Assembly: GCA_030041275.1 (NCBI GenBank)
Contig: JASHOE010000351.1
Coordinates: 1 to 64,000 of the forward strand
From: Streptosporangiaceae bacterium
GTDB lineage: Bacteria; Actinomycetota; Actinomycetes; Streptosporangiales; Streptosporangiaceae
Direction of reading: 5' to 3'
DNA: 64,000 nucleotides
This document shows, piece by piece, positions 1-8,655 of the stretch (within the stretch, counting starts at the first letter, position 1; each line of letters opens with the position of its first letter). Below the pieces are notes generated by a model that worked only from the letters and a program-made list of their open reading frames with translations, did no database searches and was not told where the DNA came from. The position numbers and the translations under genes are program-made.

Positions 1-564
1 CTCGCCGGGATGCCGCTCATCATGATGACGGCAAGCGGCCCCGGTCACGTGGCCGTCAGCGCTGATGCCCCCGGCGAGACATTCGCGGTGCCGCTGCCCG
101 ACAATCACGCTATCGACGTCGTGGAGCACCGGTTCCTGGTCGGTACCAGCAACGTCGGCTACCAGTGGGAGAACTCCGGCATCTGGTTTGTCACCAGAAA
201 CGGCGACGACCAGGAGTACCACTACCCGCTCGGCCGCACCATGGACCGGTTCTTCGCTCGCGGCGGCCCGGGCCTGCTGTTGCTGCACGCGCCGGGAAAC
301 ACTTTCATCCGCGATTTGCAGCAGGGCGAGCGGATCCTGGTGCAGCCGGGCGGGCTGATCTGGAAAGACCGCACCGTCCGGATGTACCTGCACTTTGAGT
401 ATCCACGCGGCCAGTACTGGTTCAGCTCGGCTCGCTGGCAGGCAAAGTCCACCTGGCTGGTTCTGCAAGGTCCGGGCCGGGTCGCTCTTCAGTCGGTGTT
501 CGAGCCGCCCGAGATGGCCGGCGGGGTCGTCAACAGCTCGGGCGCCACCACCCAGTACTGGTAG
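1..564 (+). CDS. AIM24-family protein, 5' truncated by the window edge
   Basis: The frame is open from the first base and ends at 564, so the N-terminus lies outside the window; the ATG at 10 is probably internal. The visible ~187 residues are rich in beta-strand-like segments and glycines, with a hydrophobic GPGLLLLHAPG stretch, a WFVTRNGDD stretch and a conserved-looking GPGRVALQS near the C-terminus. This matches the AIM24 (TspO-like beta-barrel) family of small actinobacterial proteins, whose molecular role is unknown. No signal peptide or membrane helix is seen in the part present. The next gene is 69 bp downstream with its own promoter, so it is probably monocistronic or the end of an upstream operon. 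Confidence 0.6.
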   Translation, partial: LAGMPLIMMTASGPGHVAVSADAPGETFAVPLPDNHAIDVVEHRFLVGTSNVGYQWENSGIWFVTRNGDDQEYHYPLGRTMDRFFARGGPGLLLLHAPGNTFIRDLQQGERILVQPGGLIWKDRTVRMYLHFEYPRGQYWFSSARWQAKSTWLVLQGPGRVALQSVFEPPEMAGGVVNSSGATTQYW

Positions 565-620
565 CCCTCCAGCCCAGCACCGGTAGCCCACTGAGATCTG
601 AGCCGAGCCGGACGGCGGAG

Positions 621-626
621 TATCGT
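621..626 (+). promoter_or_regulatory. -10 hexamer TATCGT, leaderless-type promoter
   Basis: TATCGT fits TANNNT and is followed by exactly six bases and then the GTG start at 633, so transcription would begin at or next to the start codon. There is no Shine-Dalgarno sequence. This supports the GTG start of the acetyltransferase. Confidence 0.5.
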
Positions 627-632
627 CGCAGC

Positions 633-1505
633 GTGTCGCCGTCGACGCGGGTGCTGGTTCGTGGCCCGCAGTATCTGGAGCTCGCGACCGTGCTGCTGCA
701 GCGTGTCCGGCTGGCAGCTGCGACCGCCGGGATCTGGGAGGCGGCCGATATCCAGTGGTGGTCGCGGCGCGCGAGCTTCACCGACCGGCACGATCAGGTG
801 TTCTGGCTGGACCAGCACGGCGCACCGACGGCCGCGGCGTTGCGCACCGACTTCGCGAGCTCAGTGCAGCTGGACGTGGTATCGCTGCCCGGCCGCCGGT
901 TTGACGACGCCACGGCCGCCTGGCAGGAGGCGGTGCAGCAGGCCGGCGCGATGAGTGGTGTCACACTTCCGGTTCGCGCTGACGATGCCGTGGGCATCGA
1001 AGCACTCACCTCGGCGGGCTACGAGCCGACGACCGAGGCGACTATCGTGTCGAGCTGGCTCGATCCCGCGCAATCGTCGACGATTCCGGCGCTTCCGCAC
1101 GGCTTCAGGCTCATGTCCCGCGCGGACGCGCCGGCTGGACCGCACCCGCTCTCCCGGCGGAACGGCCGCGACGTGGAGGAACGACTGCGGCGTTGTTCGC
1201 TCTACGTGCCCGAACTGGACCTCAGAGTGCATGCGCCGGACGGCCAGCTGGCCGGCTACGGATTGTTCTGGGCGGATCCTGTCACGCACGTCGGGCTCGT
1301 GGAGCCGATGCGGACGGAGCGGCAATTCCAGGGCCAGGGCATCGCGCGTCACGTGCTCGCGGCCGGGCTGGACCGACTCGCGCGACGCGGGTGCAAGCGC
1401 GCCAAGGTGAGCAGTGACATCATGCTCTACCTGCAGGCAGGCTTCCGGCCGCTGCCCGCCGCGACGGCGGAGATCTACGCCCAGTCAGCAGACTGGATCG
1501 GGTAG
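633..1505 (+). CDS. GNAT-family N-acetyltransferase
   Basis: The product has 290 residues. The C-terminal third carries the acetyl-CoA-binding pattern of GNAT enzymes: a beta-strand ending GLVEPMRT, the RxxGxG/A-type loop QGQGIA and a helix VLAAGLDRLARRGC, then the closing SSDIMLYLQAGF strand. The N-terminal ~150 residues are poorly conserved and may be a second, degenerate GNAT fold, as in tandem GNAT proteins. The GTG start is set by the -10 hexamer six bases upstream. It ends 9 bp before an acyl-CoA dehydrogenase and may be cotranscribed with it. The substrate cannot be inferred. Confidence 0.8.
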   Translation: MSPSTRVLVRGPQYLELATVLLQRVRLAAATAGIWEAADIQWWSRRASFTDRHDQVFWLDQHGAPTAAALRTDFASSVQLDVVSLPGRRFDDATAAWQEAVQQAGAMSGVTLPVRADDAVGIEALTSAGYEPTTEATIVSSWLDPAQSSTIPALPHGFRLMSRADAPAGPHPLSRRNGRDVEERLRRCSLYVPELDLRVHAPDGQLAGYGLFWADPVTHVGLVEPMRTERQFQGQGIARHVLAAGLDRLARRGCKRAKVSSDIMLYLQAGFRPLPAATAEIYAQSADWIG

Positions 1506-1514
1506 GAACGACCC

Positions 1515-2681
1515 GTGGACTTCAGTGAGGACAGCGAGCAGCAGGCGATCCGCTCGGCGATCCGCTCGATCTGCACGCGGTTTCCGGACGAGTACTGGGC
1601 CGAGGCGGACGCATCGCACACCTTCCCCTGGGCGTTCTACCAGGCGATGGCCCAGGGCGGCTGGCTCGGCGTCGCCATCCCGGCCGAGTACGGCGGCAGC
1701 GGAGGCGGTATCACCGCAGCCTCGGTCGTGCTGGAAGAGGTGGCCGCGTCGGGCGCCTGCATGAACGGCGCAAGCGCCATCCACATGTCGATATTCGGTA
1801 TGCAGCCGGTAGTCCTCCACGGCGATGCCGAACTCAAGGCCCGGTACCTGCCGAAAGTGGCGACGGGAGACCTGCACGTGGCGTTCGGCGTCACCGAGCC
1901 AGACGCTGGCCTGGACACCACTGCGATCAGTACCCGCGCGGTGCGGGACGGCGCTGGCTACCGGGTGACCGGCCGCAAGGTCTGGACATCAAAGGCGCTG
2001 GAGTCCGCGCGCGTGCTGCTGCTCGCGCGGACCACACCGCTGTCCGAGTGCGAACGCCGGACCGATGGCCTGACCCTGCTGCTTGCCGACCTGAAGGACC
2101 CGGCGGTTGCGATCCGGCCCATCGCCAAGGTCGGCCGTAACGCGGTCGCTTCGTGCGAGGTGAGTTACGACGGCCTGTACGTCCCCGAGTCCGATCGGGT
2201 CGGGCAGGAGGGCAGCGGATTCCGCTATCTGCTGGACGGCCTGAACGCGGAGCGCGTGCTGATCGCGGCGGAGGCGGTCGGCATTGGCCGGGCGGCGCTG
2301 CGCCGGGCTGCCACCTATGCTGGAAGCAGGGTCGTGTTCGGCCGACCCATCGGCGCCAACCAGGCCGTTTCGTTCCCGCTCGCTGAAGCACACGCTCGGC
2401 TCATGGCTGCCGACCTCGTTGTTCGGCAGGCAGCCTGGCTGATCGACCGCCAGCTGCCGAGCGGCGAGCAGGCGAACACGGCCAAGTTCCTGGCCGCGGA
2501 GGCGGGATTCGCCGCTGCCGACGCCGCGGTACAGGTGCACGGCGGTTTTGGCTACGCGAGCGAGTACCACGTGGAGCGGTACTGGCGCGAAGCCCGTCTG
2601 CTGCGGATCGCGCCGATCCCGCAAGAGATGGTTCTGAACTACCTGGCCGAACACGCACTCGGGCTGCCTCGCGCTTACTGA
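1515..2681 (+). CDS. Acyl-CoA dehydrogenase family flavoprotein
   Basis: 388 residues, the normal length of an acyl-CoA dehydrogenase (ACAD) subunit. The N-terminal helical domain, the FGVTEPDAGLDTT segment of the FAD/substrate-binding middle domain and the C-terminal VHGGFGYASEYHVERYWREAR segment are all present, so FAD binding is likely intact. The position that is normally the catalytic Glu in the YEGT/GEGT motif is replaced: the segment reads LLRIAPIPQEM. Either the base lies elsewhere, as in isovaleryl-CoA-type enzymes, or activity differs. The GTG start follows a weak AGGAACG ribosome-binding site. It probably forms an operon with the upstream acetyltransferase. Confidence 0.85.
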   Translation: MDFSEDSEQQAIRSAIRSICTRFPDEYWAEADASHTFPWAFYQAMAQGGWLGVAIPAEYGGSGGGITAASVVLEEVAASGACMNGASAIHMSIFGMQPVVLHGDAELKARYLPKVATGDLHVAFGVTEPDAGLDTTAISTRAVRDGAGYRVTGRKVWTSKALESARVLLLARTTPLSECERRTDGLTLLLADLKDPAVAIRPIAKVGRNAVASCEVSYDGLYVPESDRVGQEGSGFRYLLDGLNAERVLIAAEAVGIGRAALRRAATYAGSRVVFGRPIGANQAVSFPLAEAHARLMAADLVVRQAAWLIDRQLPSGEQANTAKFLAAEAGFAAADAAVQVHGGFGYASEYHVERYWREARLLRIAPIPQEMVLNYLAEHALGLPRAY

Positions 2682-2709
2682 CTCACCCGGGACGTGCTAA
2701 CGCGGCTAG

Positions 2710-2715
2710 TAAGGT
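2710..2715 (+). promoter_or_regulatory. -10 hexamer TAAGGT, leaderless-type promoter
   Basis: TAAGGT lies six bases upstream of the ATG at 2722, the same geometry as other promoters in this window. No ribosome-binding site is visible. Confidence 0.5.
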
Positions 2716-2721
2716 CGGCAC

Positions 2722-3300
2722 ATGAGCCGACTTCCCGACTTGCGCCGCGACCACCTCACTGCGGCTGGCCAGGGCGTCTTCGACCTGATCGTGCGCACCC
2801 GCGGCGATCACGTCGTGACCGACGCCGGCAGCCTGACCGGGCCATTCAATGCATTCGTGCACGCTCCGGAGGCCGGCGGCCCGCTGGCCTCGCTCGGTGC
2901 CGCGCTGCGATTCGGCAGCTCAATCCAGCCACGACTCACCGAGCTGGCCATCATCACGATCGCCGGTCACTGGCGGGCCGAGTTCGAGTGGCTGGCTCAC
3001 GCGCGGCTCGCCCGCGAGGCCGGCGTGCCCGACTCCGTGGTGGACGCCATCGGCCGCGGCGACGAGCCCTCACTCGATGCCGCGGACGAGCGGATCATCT
3101 ACACCGTTGCGCGCGAACTGGTGACCACGGGCAGGCTGACCGAGGCCAGCTACGCCGCGGCGCAGGACCTGCTCGGGGACACCGGGATGGTGGAGCTCGT
3201 CGCCCTGTGCGGCTACTACACCCTTGTCTCCTTCGTGCTGAACGCGTTCGCGGTGCCGCTGCCGCCGGGCGCTCAGCCGAGGTGGCCGGACCACTCCTGA
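2722..3300 (+). CDS. Carboxymuconolactone decarboxylase (AhpD-fold) family protein
   Basis: 192 residues. The central segment PRLTELAIITIAGHWRAEFEWLAHARLARE has the AhpD-like fold signature with the conserved E..H pair, but the redox CxxC of true AhpD peroxidases is absent (HWRAEFEW in that region). It is therefore closer to the decarboxylase-like members than to the antioxidant. A second helical repeat follows at about residues 110-170. It is transcribed alone from a leaderless-type promoter. Its substrate is unknown. Confidence 0.8.
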   Translation: MSRLPDLRRDHLTAAGQGVFDLIVRTRGDHVVTDAGSLTGPFNAFVHAPEAGGPLASLGAALRFGSSIQPRLTELAIITIAGHWRAEFEWLAHARLAREAGVPDSVVDAIGRGDEPSLDAADERIIYTVARELVTTGRLTEASYAAAQDLLGDTGMVELVALCGYYTLVSFVLNAFAVPLPPGAQPRWPDHS

Positions 3301-3347
3301 CTCCAGCCCGGGCACGGCTCTGAAGCAGTGTTTTGACGGCCAAGAAC

Positions 3348-3373
3348 ATAAGTCGCTAATATAAGCTCGTTAT
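3348..3373 (+). promoter_or_regulatory. Two abutting 13-bp repeats at the MarR start (candidate operator/-10)
   Basis: ATAAGTCGCTAAT (3348-3360) is directly followed by ATAAGCTCGTTAT (3361-3373), in a short AT-rich island that overlaps the MarR start codon. Both have ATAA/TWAT ends. This is a plausible autoregulatory site and contains -10-like sequence (TAATAT at 3357). Confidence 0.35.
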
Positions 3374-3836
3374 GGACTTGCCTGCACTTGCGCGCCCCCA
3401 GGCAGCCGAGGTGGCGGCGGGCCTCGAGCGGCTACTGGTGCTGATCCGGTGGCTGAGCCCGGCTGGCCTCTCGCTCACCGCGGCCGCCACGCTCAGCACA
3501 CTTGAGCGATCCGGCCCGTGCCGGCTGACCGCCCTCGCCGCCCACGAGGGCGTGACTCAGCCGGCGATGACCCAGCTCGTGGGCCGGCTCGAAGACCAGG
3601 GCCTGGTCGAGCGGTCCGCCGACCCCGAGGATGGCCGCGTCGTGCAGGTGCAGCTGGCGCCAGCCGGGCGCGATCTCGTCGCCCGTCGCCGCGCAGCCAG
3701 AGCTGACCGCCTGGCCGGCCTTCTCAGCCAGCTAAGCCCGGCGGACTCCGCCGCCCTGGCGGCCGCACTGCCGGCCATCAACGCGCTGGCCAGCGTGCGT
3801 CGGGACACCCTTTCAGCGTGGCCGGACCGCTCATGA
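3372..3836 (+). CDS. MarR-family transcriptional regulator
   Basis: 154 residues with the MarR winged-helix layout: N-terminal dimerisation helix, LSTLERSGPCRLTALAAHEGVTQPAMTQLVGRLEDQGLV as the helix-turn-helix, the wing SADPEDGRVVQVQLAPAG and a C-terminal helix. The DxR of the wing (PEDGR) is present. Its stop overlaps the ATG of the following MFS transporter (ATGA), the common arrangement of a repressor with the efflux pump it controls. It likely binds the repeated AT-rich sequence at its own start codon. Confidence 0.9.
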   Translation: MDLPALARPQAAEVAAGLERLLVLIRWLSPAGLSLTAAATLSTLERSGPCRLTALAAHEGVTQPAMTQLVGRLEDQGLVERSADPEDGRVVQVQLAPAGRDLVARRRAARADRLAGLLSQLSPADSAALAAALPAINALASVRRDTLSAWPDRS

Positions 3837-5071
3837 CCAGCAGCGCGACCAGCCCCTTCCGGCAGCCCAAGGCGGTCTTCGCGGTTGCTTTCGCCTGCGT
3901 GGTGTCCTTCATGGGGATAGGGCTGGTCGATCCCATCCTGCCAGCCATCTCGCACGAGCTGCATGCCTCGCCCAGCGAGGTCACCCTGCTGTTCACCAGC
4001 TACCTGGTCGTCACCGCCGTCGCCATGCTGATCACCAACTGGGTATCGAGCCGGATCGGCGCCAAGCGCACGCTCATCGCCGGGCTCGTGCTCATTGTCG
4101 TGTTCAGCGCCCTTGCAGGCGCATCCCCGTCCATCGGCGGCATCATCGGCTTCCGGGCGGGCTGGGGCGTCGGCAACGCACTCTTCATAGCAACCTCGCT
4201 GGCCGTCATCGTCGCGTCCGCGAGTGGCGGGTTTGCCGGCGCCATCGGGCTCTACGAGACCGCCCTCGGCCTCGGGATCGCGGTGGGTCCACTGCTCGGC
4301 GGCGTCCTCGGCGAGCTGAGCTGGCGCGGGCCGTTCTTTGGCGTAGCGGTGCTCATGGCAATAGCGCTGCTCGCCACCGTTACGCTGGTGCAGCCGACCC
4401 CGCTACCCGCCATGAAGACAGGCCTGTCCGCGCCGCTGCGGGCGCTCCGGCACCGCGGCCTGCTGACCATGTCGCTGACGGCACTGTGCTACAACTGGGG
4501 CTTCTTCACCGTCCTCGGCTACGCGCCGTTCCCCATGGACCTCAGTCCGATCAAGCTCGGCCTGGTCTTCACCGCCTGGGGCATGCTCGTCGCCGTATTC
4601 GCGGTATTCGGCGCGCCGCGGCTGCAGGCGCGCTTTGGCATCGCTCGCACCATGTACGCGAACCTGTTCCTGTTTGCCGTGGTGATTCTCGTGATCGCGC
4701 TATGGACCACCGACCGGTCGGTGCTGATCCCCGCGGTCATCGCATCCGGCGTCTTCATCGGCGTCAACAACACCATCACCACACAGGCGGTGATGACGAT
4801 CGCGCCGGTGGAACGACCGGTCGCGTCCGCTGCTTACAGCTTCGTCCGGTTTATCGGTGGCGGCCTCGCGCCCTATGCGGCCGGCCGGCTGGTCATCGCA
4901 CTCAACATTCACGTACCGTTCTTCATCGCCGCGGGCGCAGTCGCGGCCGGAATACTGATTCTTAGGTCCGTGCACAGCATGCTCGCGGACGCAGAGCGCA
5001 CGCAGGCAGCGGAGGTCGCTGCGGCGCCGCAACCGGCAGCCGAGATGACACCGGCGGCACCGTCCAGCTAG
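3833..5071 (+). CDS. MFS drug-type efflux transporter
   Basis: About 412 residues with twelve predicted membrane segments and a motif-A-like loop (NWVSSRIGAKRTL) between TM2 and TM3, typical of the DHA1 drug:proton antiporters. The C-terminus is an Ala/Pro-rich cytoplasmic tail. I chose the ATG at 3833, which overlaps the MarR stop (ATGA); an in-frame GTG at 3818 would add five residues. Translational coupling with a MarR repressor points to inducible export of a toxic compound. The substrate is not predictable. Confidence 0.85.
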   Translation: MTSSATSPFRQPKAVFAVAFACVVSFMGIGLVDPILPAISHELHASPSEVTLLFTSYLVVTAVAMLITNWVSSRIGAKRTLIAGLVLIVVFSALAGASPSIGGIIGFRAGWGVGNALFIATSLAVIVASASGGFAGAIGLYETALGLGIAVGPLLGGVLGELSWRGPFFGVAVLMAIALLATVTLVQPTPLPAMKTGLSAPLRALRHRGLLTMSLTALCYNWGFFTVLGYAPFPMDLSPIKLGLVFTAWGMLVAVFAVFGAPRLQARFGIARTMYANLFLFAVVILVIALWTTDRSVLIPAVIASGVFIGVNNTITTQAVMTIAPVERPVASAAYSFVRFIGGGLAPYAAGRLVIALNIHVPFFIAAGAVAAGILILRSVHSMLADAERTQAAEVAAAPQPAAEMTPAAPSS

Positions 5072-5191
5072 GCCTCGCAGTGTGAGCTGCGGTGAAGCGA
5101 GCTTCCTGCCGGTGACCCGAACGTGCATAGTGGACCGTGACGTGACTGTGGCTGGCTCGCCGGCGCGGGGTCTAGCCGAAGGGCGAAGCGG

Positions 5192-6400
5192 ATGGCACCG
5201 AACATTGACCTCGTTGATCCCGACGTCTACCAGCGAGGCGGCCCGCCGCACGAGCTGTTCAGCTGGCTGCGGGAGCACGATCCGGTGCACTGGCACCCGC
5301 ACGGCGGCGCACCGGGCTGGCCCGGATTCTGGGCCGTGACGACGCACGAGGACGTCGCGCACGTCTCGCGGCATCCAGAGATCTTCTCGTCCGCTCGCCG
5401 GCTGTCGCTGTTCGGCGAGGTCCCCGAAGATCACATCGTGCTGCAGCGCTTGATGATGCTCAACATGGACCCGCCCCAGCACACCCGGCAGCGCGGATTC
5501 GTGAACCGCGGGTTCACGCCGCGGATGATCAGCAGGCTCGAGCAGCACATCAGCGAGATCTGCCACTCGCTGCTCGACGCCGTAGCCCGGCGCGGCGCCG
5601 TCGACTTTGTCACCGAGATCGCGGCACCGCTGCCGCTATGGGTGATCTGCGAGCTGGTGGGTGCGCCCGTCGAGGACCGCGGCCGCATCTTCGAGCTCTC
5701 GAACATTCTGATCGGATCGGCGGACCCAGAATTCCAGGCCGCGCCTGGCGCGCAACAGAAGGCGGCTGCAGAGGTGTACGCCTATGGGGCCGCGCTCGCA
5801 GAGCGCCGCCGGGCGGAACCGGCCGACGACATCGTCACCCGGCTGCTGCAGCCCGACGACAACGGTGAGGCCCTGACGAGCGACGAGTTCGACATGTTCT
5901 TCTTGCTCCTGACCGTGGCCGGAAACGAGACCACCAGGAACGCCGCGGCTGGCGGCATGCTGACGCTGTGTCAGCATCCGGATCAGTGGCGGCGGCTGGT
6001 GGACGACCCGTCTCTCATCCCGACCGCCGCCGACGAGATCGTTCGCTGGGTAAGCCCGGTGAACATGTTCCGCCGCACCGCCGTCTGCGACACCGAGCTG
6101 CATAACCGGCCGGTGGCGGCTGGCGACAAGGTAGTCGTCTTCTACGCGTCGGCCAACCGGGACGCCAGCGCGTTCGCAGCACCAGCAGAGTTCGACGTCG
6201 GACGGGACCCGAACCCGCACGTCGGCTTCGGCGGTGGCGGGCCGCACTTCTGCCTAGGCAGGCATCTCGCCGCCCTAGAACTACGCGTGCTCCTGCAGGC
6301 GCTGGTCGAGCGGATGCCCGACATCCGGCTCGACGGCGAGCCGAGCCGCCTGCGGTCCAACTTCATCAACGGCATCAAGCACATGCCGGTGCGTTTCTAG
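5192..6400 (+). CDS. Cytochrome P450
   Basis: 402 residues, standard for soluble actinobacterial P450s. The oxygen-binding I-helix motif AGNETTRN is near residue 243, the K-helix ExxR (EIVR) near 282 and the haem ligand Cys354 lies in FGGGGPHFCLGRH. The wording of the haem loop and I-helix resembles the CYP124/CYP125/CYP142 group, which oxidise methyl-branched lipids and sterol side chains; that assignment is an inference from motifs. No ferredoxin gene is adjacent. The 120-bp upstream gap contains no clear -10 element. Confidence 0.9.
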   Translation: MAPNIDLVDPDVYQRGGPPHELFSWLREHDPVHWHPHGGAPGWPGFWAVTTHEDVAHVSRHPEIFSSARRLSLFGEVPEDHIVLQRLMMLNMDPPQHTRQRGFVNRGFTPRMISRLEQHISEICHSLLDAVARRGAVDFVTEIAAPLPLWVICELVGAPVEDRGRIFELSNILIGSADPEFQAAPGAQQKAAAEVYAYGAALAERRRAEPADDIVTRLLQPDDNGEALTSDEFDMFFLLLTVAGNETTRNAAAGGMLTLCQHPDQWRRLVDDPSLIPTAADEIVRWVSPVNMFRRTAVCDTELHNRPVAAGDKVVVFYASANRDASAFAAPAEFDVGRDPNPHVGFGGGGPHFCLGRHLAALELRVLLQALVERMPDIRLDGEPSRLRSNFINGIKHMPVRF

Positions 6401-6408
6401 GGCCTCGG

Positions 6409-6672
6409 CTACGCCTCGTGATCCGCGGCGGGGAACTCGACGAGTGAGACAATCCTGCTCGCCATGAATCGGGCCGTCCGCACGGGCGTGCCGGTGCGCG
6501 TTACCTCCGACACTTCGACCAGGCCGCGCCGGTTGGTGATCTCCACCCGGCGGCCGGCTCGCGTCGCCGTCACCTCGTACGCGCGGGTGCCGTCGCCGAT
6601 ATCGACGACGATCTCGACCCGGTCACCCTTCATGCCCTCACCCCGCTGGTCGAACATCAATTCGATACCCAC
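6409..6672 (-). CDS. Small conserved hypothetical protein
   Basis: 87 residues with alternating beta-strand character (GDRVEIVVDIGDGTRAYEV and RRVEITNRRGLVEVSEV) and no membrane segment. I do not recognise the family. It is on the opposite strand to its neighbours and ends 8 bp from the P450 stop. The start is uncertain: GTG at 6672 or an ATG at 6633 that is preceded by GGTGAGG. The antisense frame over the same bases is arginine/serine-rich and looks like a shadow. Confidence 0.5.
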   Translation of the reverse strand: MGIELMFDQRGEGMKGDRVEIVVDIGDGTRAYEVTATRAGRRVEITNRRGLVEVSEVTRTGTPVRTARFMASRIVSLVEFPAADHEA

Positions 6673-6739
6673 CCGGAGCGGGTCGAAACGTAGCAGCAGA
6701 TAGGCTTACGGATAGCGGTGGCAGCAGTAGGAGGCCCGG

Positions 6740-7867
6740 ATGCCACGCACTCTCCGCTATTGGCTGGCGCTAGCCGCTGCTGTGGCTGCGCTGGTTGTGG
6801 CTGGCTGGCCCGGTCCCGCCGCTGATCCCGCCACGCTCATCAGCCGGGTATCCGTCGTCGGCGTCTCGGTGATGCTCGCGGGCCTGCCGTGGCTCCTCCG
6901 CCGCCGCTTCGGCCCGCTCGCTCGCGGCTGGGCGCCACCCCTGGTCCGGGCGGTCGGCTGCGCCATCGTCGTCGTGCTGCTCGCCGTCAAGGCGAGGGTT
7001 GAGCACCTCGAGTTCGCTACCGCTGCACATCGCCCGTCTCTGGCCGGCCTGTGGGTTGGCGAGGTGGTCTTCCTCTGCGTGATCGCCGGGTATGCCGCGG
7101 GGCTGCTTGCCGTCACGGCACGGAGCACGCCCGCCCGGCGCAGCACGCTGGTGATAGGCGGCGGCGCAGGAGGCGTGATCGGAGTCGCGGTGTACGGCCT
7201 CCGTCCGCTTGCCGACAAGCTGCACATCGGCAATCCAGCCCTCGCCGTGCTGTACGAGGTGGGCAAGGTGCTCGCGATTCCGATGGTGCTCGCCGCAGCA
7301 GTCGCCGCGTCGATGGCCGCCGCGCGGCGGGTGTCGAGTCGCGCCGGCGGCCTGTCGGTGCGTGACCTGCGCGCCAGGCAGGGCCTCGCCGCGGGGGCAT
7401 GCGTCGGCCTCGCTGCGGCCGTCGTTGTTTCCGTCCTCGGCATCGCAACCATCGCGGTGCTGCCGCACGCCGCTACCGGGCTGCAGTGGACGCTGCCTGG
7501 TCAGCACGCGCTGCCCGGCTCTGTCTACGACTTCGAGGTGGGGATGACCGAAGCCGGTGCCGGCTTTCTGCTCGTCCTCATCATCTTCCCGGTCGTCGGC
7601 GCCGGGCTCGGCGCATGGGCCGGGATGTTCGCCGGCGACAACGGGCTGCGCCCCGACGGCGGCGGTGGCGGTGGTGGACGACACGGCCCGGACCCGAAGC
7701 CGTCGCGCCCAGACGGCGGTCGACGGGTGGCACCGCCACGCGACCTGGCGCCCGCAGACCTGGCGCGGCTCCTCGGGCAGCCGGACTGGCGGATCATCGC
7801 CGGTCCCGCGCAGCCTGCGCCAGAGCACATGCCTGAGCCCGAGCGAGTTCCCGTAGGCGTTCCCTGA
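6740..7867 (+). CDS. Polytopic membrane protein of unknown function
   Basis: 375 residues with about seven or eight hydrophobic helices between residues 8 and 300, then a Gly-rich linker (eight consecutive glycines) and a Pro-rich cytoplasmic tail ending in a short DLAPADLARLLGQPDW helix. A GTAGGAGG ribosome-binding site precedes the ATG. The stop overlaps an ATG upstream of the crotonase gene, so the two are probably cotranscribed. No known family recognised; the linker and tail suggest a protein interaction domain. Confidence 0.7.
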   Translation: MPRTLRYWLALAAAVAALVVAGWPGPAADPATLISRVSVVGVSVMLAGLPWLLRRRFGPLARGWAPPLVRAVGCAIVVVLLAVKARVEHLEFATAAHRPSLAGLWVGEVVFLCVIAGYAAGLLAVTARSTPARRSTLVIGGGAGGVIGVAVYGLRPLADKLHIGNPALAVLYEVGKVLAIPMVLAAAVAASMAAARRVSSRAGGLSVRDLRARQGLAAGACVGLAAAVVVSVLGIATIAVLPHAATGLQWTLPGQHALPGSVYDFEVGMTEAGAGFLLVLIIFPVVGAGLGAWAGMFAGDNGLRPDGGGGGGGRHGPDPKPSRPDGGRRVAPPRDLAPADLARLLGQPDWRIIAGPAQPAPEHMPEPERVPVGVP

Positions 7868-7878
7868 TGGAGCTGGTC

Positions 7879-8655
7879 ATGGCCTTCGAGCACATCCTGG
7901 TGGAGCGGTCCGGAGAGTTCGCCACCATCACCATGAACAGGCCGGAGCGGCGTAACGCCCTTTCTGCCGCGCACATGCGCGAGCTGATCACCGCGTTCAC
8001 CGACGTGGGCGGCAGCGACGCGCTCGGCATCGTGCTGGCCGGCAACGGCCCGGTATTCTGCGCCGGGCACGACTTCGCGGACGTCGTCGACGCGGACCTC
8101 GCGGGCGTACGCTCCCTGCTCGCCACGTGCACCGAACTCATGACGCTGATGCAGCAGGTTCCACAGCCCGTCGTCGCGCGCGTGCATGGCCTGGCCACGG
8201 CCGCAGGCTGTCAGCTAGTCGCCACTGCGGACCTGGCGGTTGCCAGCGAGGACGCCGGCTTCGCCGCGCCGGGCGGCAAGGGCGGCTGGTTCTGCCATAC
8301 GCCGATGGTGGCCATCGCCCGCAACGTCGGGCGCAAGCGGGCCGCTGAGATGGCGCTGTCGGGCGACACCATCGGCGCGCGGACGGCGCTGGACTGGGGA
8401 CTGGTCAATCGCGTCGTGCCGGCCAGCCAGCTCGACTCCGCGACGGCCGATCTGCTCGAGCGCGTGACCCGCGGCTCCGCAGAGAGCAAGGGCATTGGCA
8501 AGCACGCCCTCTACACGCAGATCGACCTAGACCAGCCAAAGGCCTACGGGTACGCGGTCGAGGTGATGGCAGCGACGAGTCAGTTGCCCGACGCGCGCGA
8601 GGGCATGCGGGCCTTCCTGGACAAGCGCAAGCCGGTGTGGCGCCGCGACCGCTAA
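7879..8655 (+). CDS. Enoyl-CoA hydratase/isomerase (crotonase) family, ECHDC3-like
   Basis: About 258 residues of crotonase fold. The oxyanion-hole segment FCAGHDFADV and the ATAAGCQLVATADLAVASEDAGFAAPG segment are clear. The two Glu residues that act in classical hydratases are not at the expected places (Gln in GCQLV and Gly in PGGKGG), a pattern shared with ECHDC3-type proteins, so hydratase activity should not be assumed. The start at 7879 is preceded by GGAG with six-base spacing; the ATG at 7867 overlaps the upstream stop. It converges on the PPOX gene with a four-base CTAA overlap of stop codons. Confidence 0.85.
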   Translation: MAFEHILVERSGEFATITMNRPERRNALSAAHMRELITAFTDVGGSDALGIVLAGNGPVFCAGHDFADVVDADLAGVRSLLATCTELMTLMQQVPQPVVARVHGLATAAGCQLVATADLAVASEDAGFAAPGGKGGWFCHTPMVAIARNVGRKRAAEMALSGDTIGARTALDWGLVNRVVPASQLDSATADLLERVTRGSAESKGIGKHALYTQIDLDQPKAYGYAVEVMAATSQLPDAREGMRAFLDKRKPVWRRDR

